Assembly (NCBI GenBank): GCA_033782935.1
Contig: JAWQEG010001432.1
Span: 680,403 to 744,402 of the forward strand
Length of the DNA stretch: 64,000 nt
From: Petrolisthes cinctipes
Lineage: Eukaryota; Arthropoda; Malacostraca; Decapoda; Porcellanidae
Reading direction: 5' to 3'
Made by a program: the position numbers and the translations under genes. Numbering within the stretch: position 1 is the stretch's first letter; the number at the start of each line of letters is the position of its first letter. Below are positions 62,282-64,000 of this stretch, piece after piece. The notes beneath the pieces are model-generated. The model saw nothing but the letters and a program-made list of their open reading frames with translations, was not told the DNA's origin and did no database searches.

Positions 62282-63094
62282 TTACTTTAGTACTGATTTT
62301 TGGGAAGCCTCACGGAGGTACTTCCCACTACCACCTCGACCTGAGGGTTTACTCAAACAATAAGATTTGTCTAATCCTAGGCCACTAGAAGAAGAGCGAA
62401 CCCGAGGAGTAGTATGTGGGGCAGTAATTGGGACCCGTAGACGAGTCCCTGAAGCATCTGATATGTTAGAAGATGAAGGTATATGAGCTGGGATATTCTT
62501 TGAAACAATTACATTGGTTTTGTCCTGTACAGCAGTGGTATCACTGACACAGGCAGATACATCAACATCCATAATACAGGTGGTAGAATACCTCCGCTGC
62601 TCAAGCGGAAGAGAAACTGAATCTTTTGAAGTAACAACATCCGTGGCATCCACATTAACTTCACGCCCCTCTGATGATCCCGAAGGAAGCTTGCGAGGAG
62701 GAACTTCTGTTGAATCAAGAGATTCATCAGAGCCACGAAAACGTTTCTGGTGAAATTGAGAGGAAACTATGGATGAGTTCACAGAGATGGTTGCCTTACA
62801 AGGTGGAATATCTATAGAGTCAAGTGCCTCAGAGGAACCACGAAGGCATCTCTGTGGCAGTTTAGGTGACTTAAGTTTCCTTTTTGGAGAGCGTGTGGCA
62901 GCGTAAACCTCTACCACATGGACACCTTTAGCTAAAGTCTGAGAATTGTCATCAGTTGAAGGTTCAACAGAATGAGTGTCTGATAAAGTTTCCAAGACAG
63001 AGAAACTATTATGTAGAGTAACCTTAGAAACATTCTCACTCGAGCAAAAAGCAGAAAGCAGCTGCCTCTTGAGAGGGTTGAGAGGGTGCTGCAA
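62282..63094 (-). pseudogene. ORF1 C-terminal Ser-rich tail with a repeated motif
   Basis: Frame 1, 270 codons, low complexity, rich in Ser/Thr/Pro. A motif of the form RGS-x-E-x-LDS-x3-PP-x-K occurs twice ('RGSSEALDSIDIPPCK' and 'RGSDESLDSTEVPPRK'), about 40 residues apart, with a less similar 'SGSSEG' after it. It ends 'SGKYLREASQKSVLK' at the stop 62284-62282, immediately before the ORF2 start region. Confidence 0.75.
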
Positions 63095-63149
63095 CCAATT
63101 TAGGGCGAAGGGAGGAGGCGTATGTCTTCACACCACCATCCTTCTGTCA

Positions 63150-63479
63150 CCTGAAGTTGAGTTGCCGTCTGGCACTACCTATGCTAATGAATTGAATATT
63201 AGCCAAGTGGAAGATATCCTGCTCAAGGAGGTACATCTTACATTGGCGAGAACGCAAGGGGTGAGCATCTCTGCATTAAAAGCAGTAACTCTCTGACCGA
63301 CATTTAGAAGTAAGATGTGAGTCAAAAGCAGAATAATTACCACACCGGGAACGGTTGTTGCAGTTCCTCCTCCCATGACCAAACTCATAACAACAGAAAC
63401 ACTGTAGGGGACGCTCAACAAAAGGCTTCCTCAAATGAGGTGGGGTTAATGTTAATGCGATCTGGGATATGCGAGCCAT
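63150..63479 (-). pseudogene. ORF1 zinc knuckle cluster with an internal stop
   Basis: First knuckle 'CFCCYEFGHGRRNC' fits CX2CX4HX4C. The second, 'CGNYSAFDSHLTSKC', has Tyr where the second Cys is expected. The third, 'CF-stop-CRDAHPLRSRQC', is interrupted by TAA (63278-63276) where a coding residue should lie, then continues 'KMYLLEQDIFHLANIQFISI'. Two of the three nucleic-acid-binding knuckles are thus damaged. Confidence 0.85.
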
Positions 63480-64000
63480 AGAAAGTGAGGATGATCATAT
63501 TTTTACTGCCTTTCATCTTCGTTACTCGTTGGACACTGTCTGGGCACATAGCGAGAATGTCCTCTTCAGAGAATTCATACAGGTCCTCATTATATATATG
63601 CCCCTTGCTATAATTAAATGTTCGATGTGGTTTAATAGATTCAAACATGCTATCAGAAGGACAGGGGAGATTGAGGAGCATCATGGCCTGTGTAAGATCT
63701 TTGGCTCTGATTAAAATGCCCGTACCATATTTCTTTATGTGGCCCATTGGTAATAATCCAATTTCTTTCTCCAGATACCGGGAAGCATGGATAAGGTTAC
63801 CACGTCCCTCCCTGTAGTAAGCCACAAACCAAAAGGGTGTAGGAACCCGACATTCCTTTGGGACATGCTCTACAGAGTCATCAAATATATTAGGGCAGTA
63901 GTCATTGTCACTGTCAACTACATTGGTGGACCGCATCATCTGAACTTTACAATGAGTATCCCCCACCGTCAGAGAATCTTTTGCCTCAAATGCTGCTTTG

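Larger units (their letters stand above)
58657..64000 (-). mobile_element. Decayed non-LTR retrotransposon (I/Jockey-like group), 5' end beyond the window
   Basis: The element lies on the - strand. Order from its 5' side: ORF1 (gag-like, zinc knuckles; open at the window edge), endonuclease remnant, reverse transcriptase with YVDD, RNase H, a C-terminal CX2CX7HX4C motif, a 3' UTR of about 300 bp, and a 3' end in a short tetranucleotide-like tail (+ strand 'ggattgattgatttatttat', 58656-58675). An element of this layout copies itself by target-primed reverse transcription: the endonuclease nicks the target, the RT copies the RNA there, and ORF1 protein packages the RNA. RNase H in ORF2 points to the I-related groups rather than classic Jockey, but I would not fix the clade by eye. 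At least six frameshifts, five in-frame stops and an internal endonuclease deletion make it a dead copy. The 5' end and any target-site duplication lie outside the window. Confidence 0.9.
62282..64000 (-). pseudogene. Retrotransposon ORF1 (gag-like RNA-binding protein), partial and frameshifted
   Basis: Open at the window's right edge in frame 0 ('KAAFEAKDSLTVGDTHCKVQ...'), so the start is not in the window. From 64000 to 63415: an RRM-like region 'PTPFWFVAYYREGRGNLIHA', 'GHIYNEDLYEFSEEDILAMC', 'VQRVTKMKGSKNMIILTFYG'. Near 63450 it shifts to frame 2 for the zinc knuckles (63479 to about 63150), with TAA at 63278-63276. It shifts again near 63100-63060 (a stretch 'GVKTYASSLRPKLVAAPSQP' bridges) into frame 1, a Ser-rich, low-complexity tail ending at TAA 62284-62282. 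Intact ORF1 proteins coat the element RNA. This copy cannot make the full protein. Confidence 0.85.

Noticed and set aside
62514..63296. + strand open frames (79 and 106 codons)
   Set aside because: Antisense to ORF1; the Ser/Asp-rich composition comes from the ORF1 repeats and no motif is present.
1..64000. tRNA, rRNA or other structured RNA genes
   Set aside because: No cloverleaf-like or conserved rRNA stretch was recognised on either strand by reading. The repeated dyad of satellite B is too short to be an RNA gene.

Overview
The window looks like repeat-rich nuclear DNA of an invertebrate animal. A decapod crustacean or other arthropod is my best guess. That guess rests only on the two dead mobile-element-type genes at the right end and on the sheer amount of satellite DNA; no host gene, tRNA, rRNA or bacterial operon is visible.

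Layout. (1) Positions 1-5318 are an AT-rich tandem satellite (here 'satellite A') with a repeat of about 176 bp, about 30 copies. Each 176-bp unit is itself two diverged 88-bp halves. Large blocks recur at an offset of about 3350 bp, which is about 19 units. (2) At 5318/5319 it changes abruptly to an unrelated satellite ('satellite B') with a 62-bp monomer. This runs head to tail without any visible foreign insertion to 56570, about 51 kb and roughly 830 monomers. Each monomer carries a short dyad (GACTGT...ACAGTC) followed by a strongly G/T-rich, C-free stretch. The array is layered: segments of 0.5 to 2 kb are duplicated locally, a marker cassette recurs about every 6 kb in the middle, and three nearly identical 3.17-kb higher-order copies lie between about 42.86 and 52.37 kb. 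(3) At 56570/56571 the satellite ends abruptly against the interior of a decayed gene on the + strand (56571 to about 57816, perhaps to 58010), which has several stops and frameshifts. It resembles a multicopy, probably transposon-derived family of unknown function. (4) 57817-58656 is mostly AT-rich non-coding DNA with two short palindromes and one small open frame. (5) 58657-64000 is a 5'-truncated (by the window edge) non-LTR retrotransposon on the - strand: ORF1 (gag-like, zinc knuckles) at the right, then ORF2 with an endonuclease remnant, reverse transcriptase, RNase H and a C-terminal CCHC motif. It is dead: many frameshifts and stops, and most of the endonuclease domain is deleted.

How the parts relate. 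The many open frames inside both satellites are products of the repeats (176 and 62 are both 2 modulo 3, so the frame rotates each unit) and I do not call them genes. The window reads as satellite/heterochromatin grading into a transposon graveyard. I found no intact gene and no evidence of a new multi-gene system. The most informative signals are the repeat architecture, the sharp satellite edges, and the exact pattern of decay in the retroelement.
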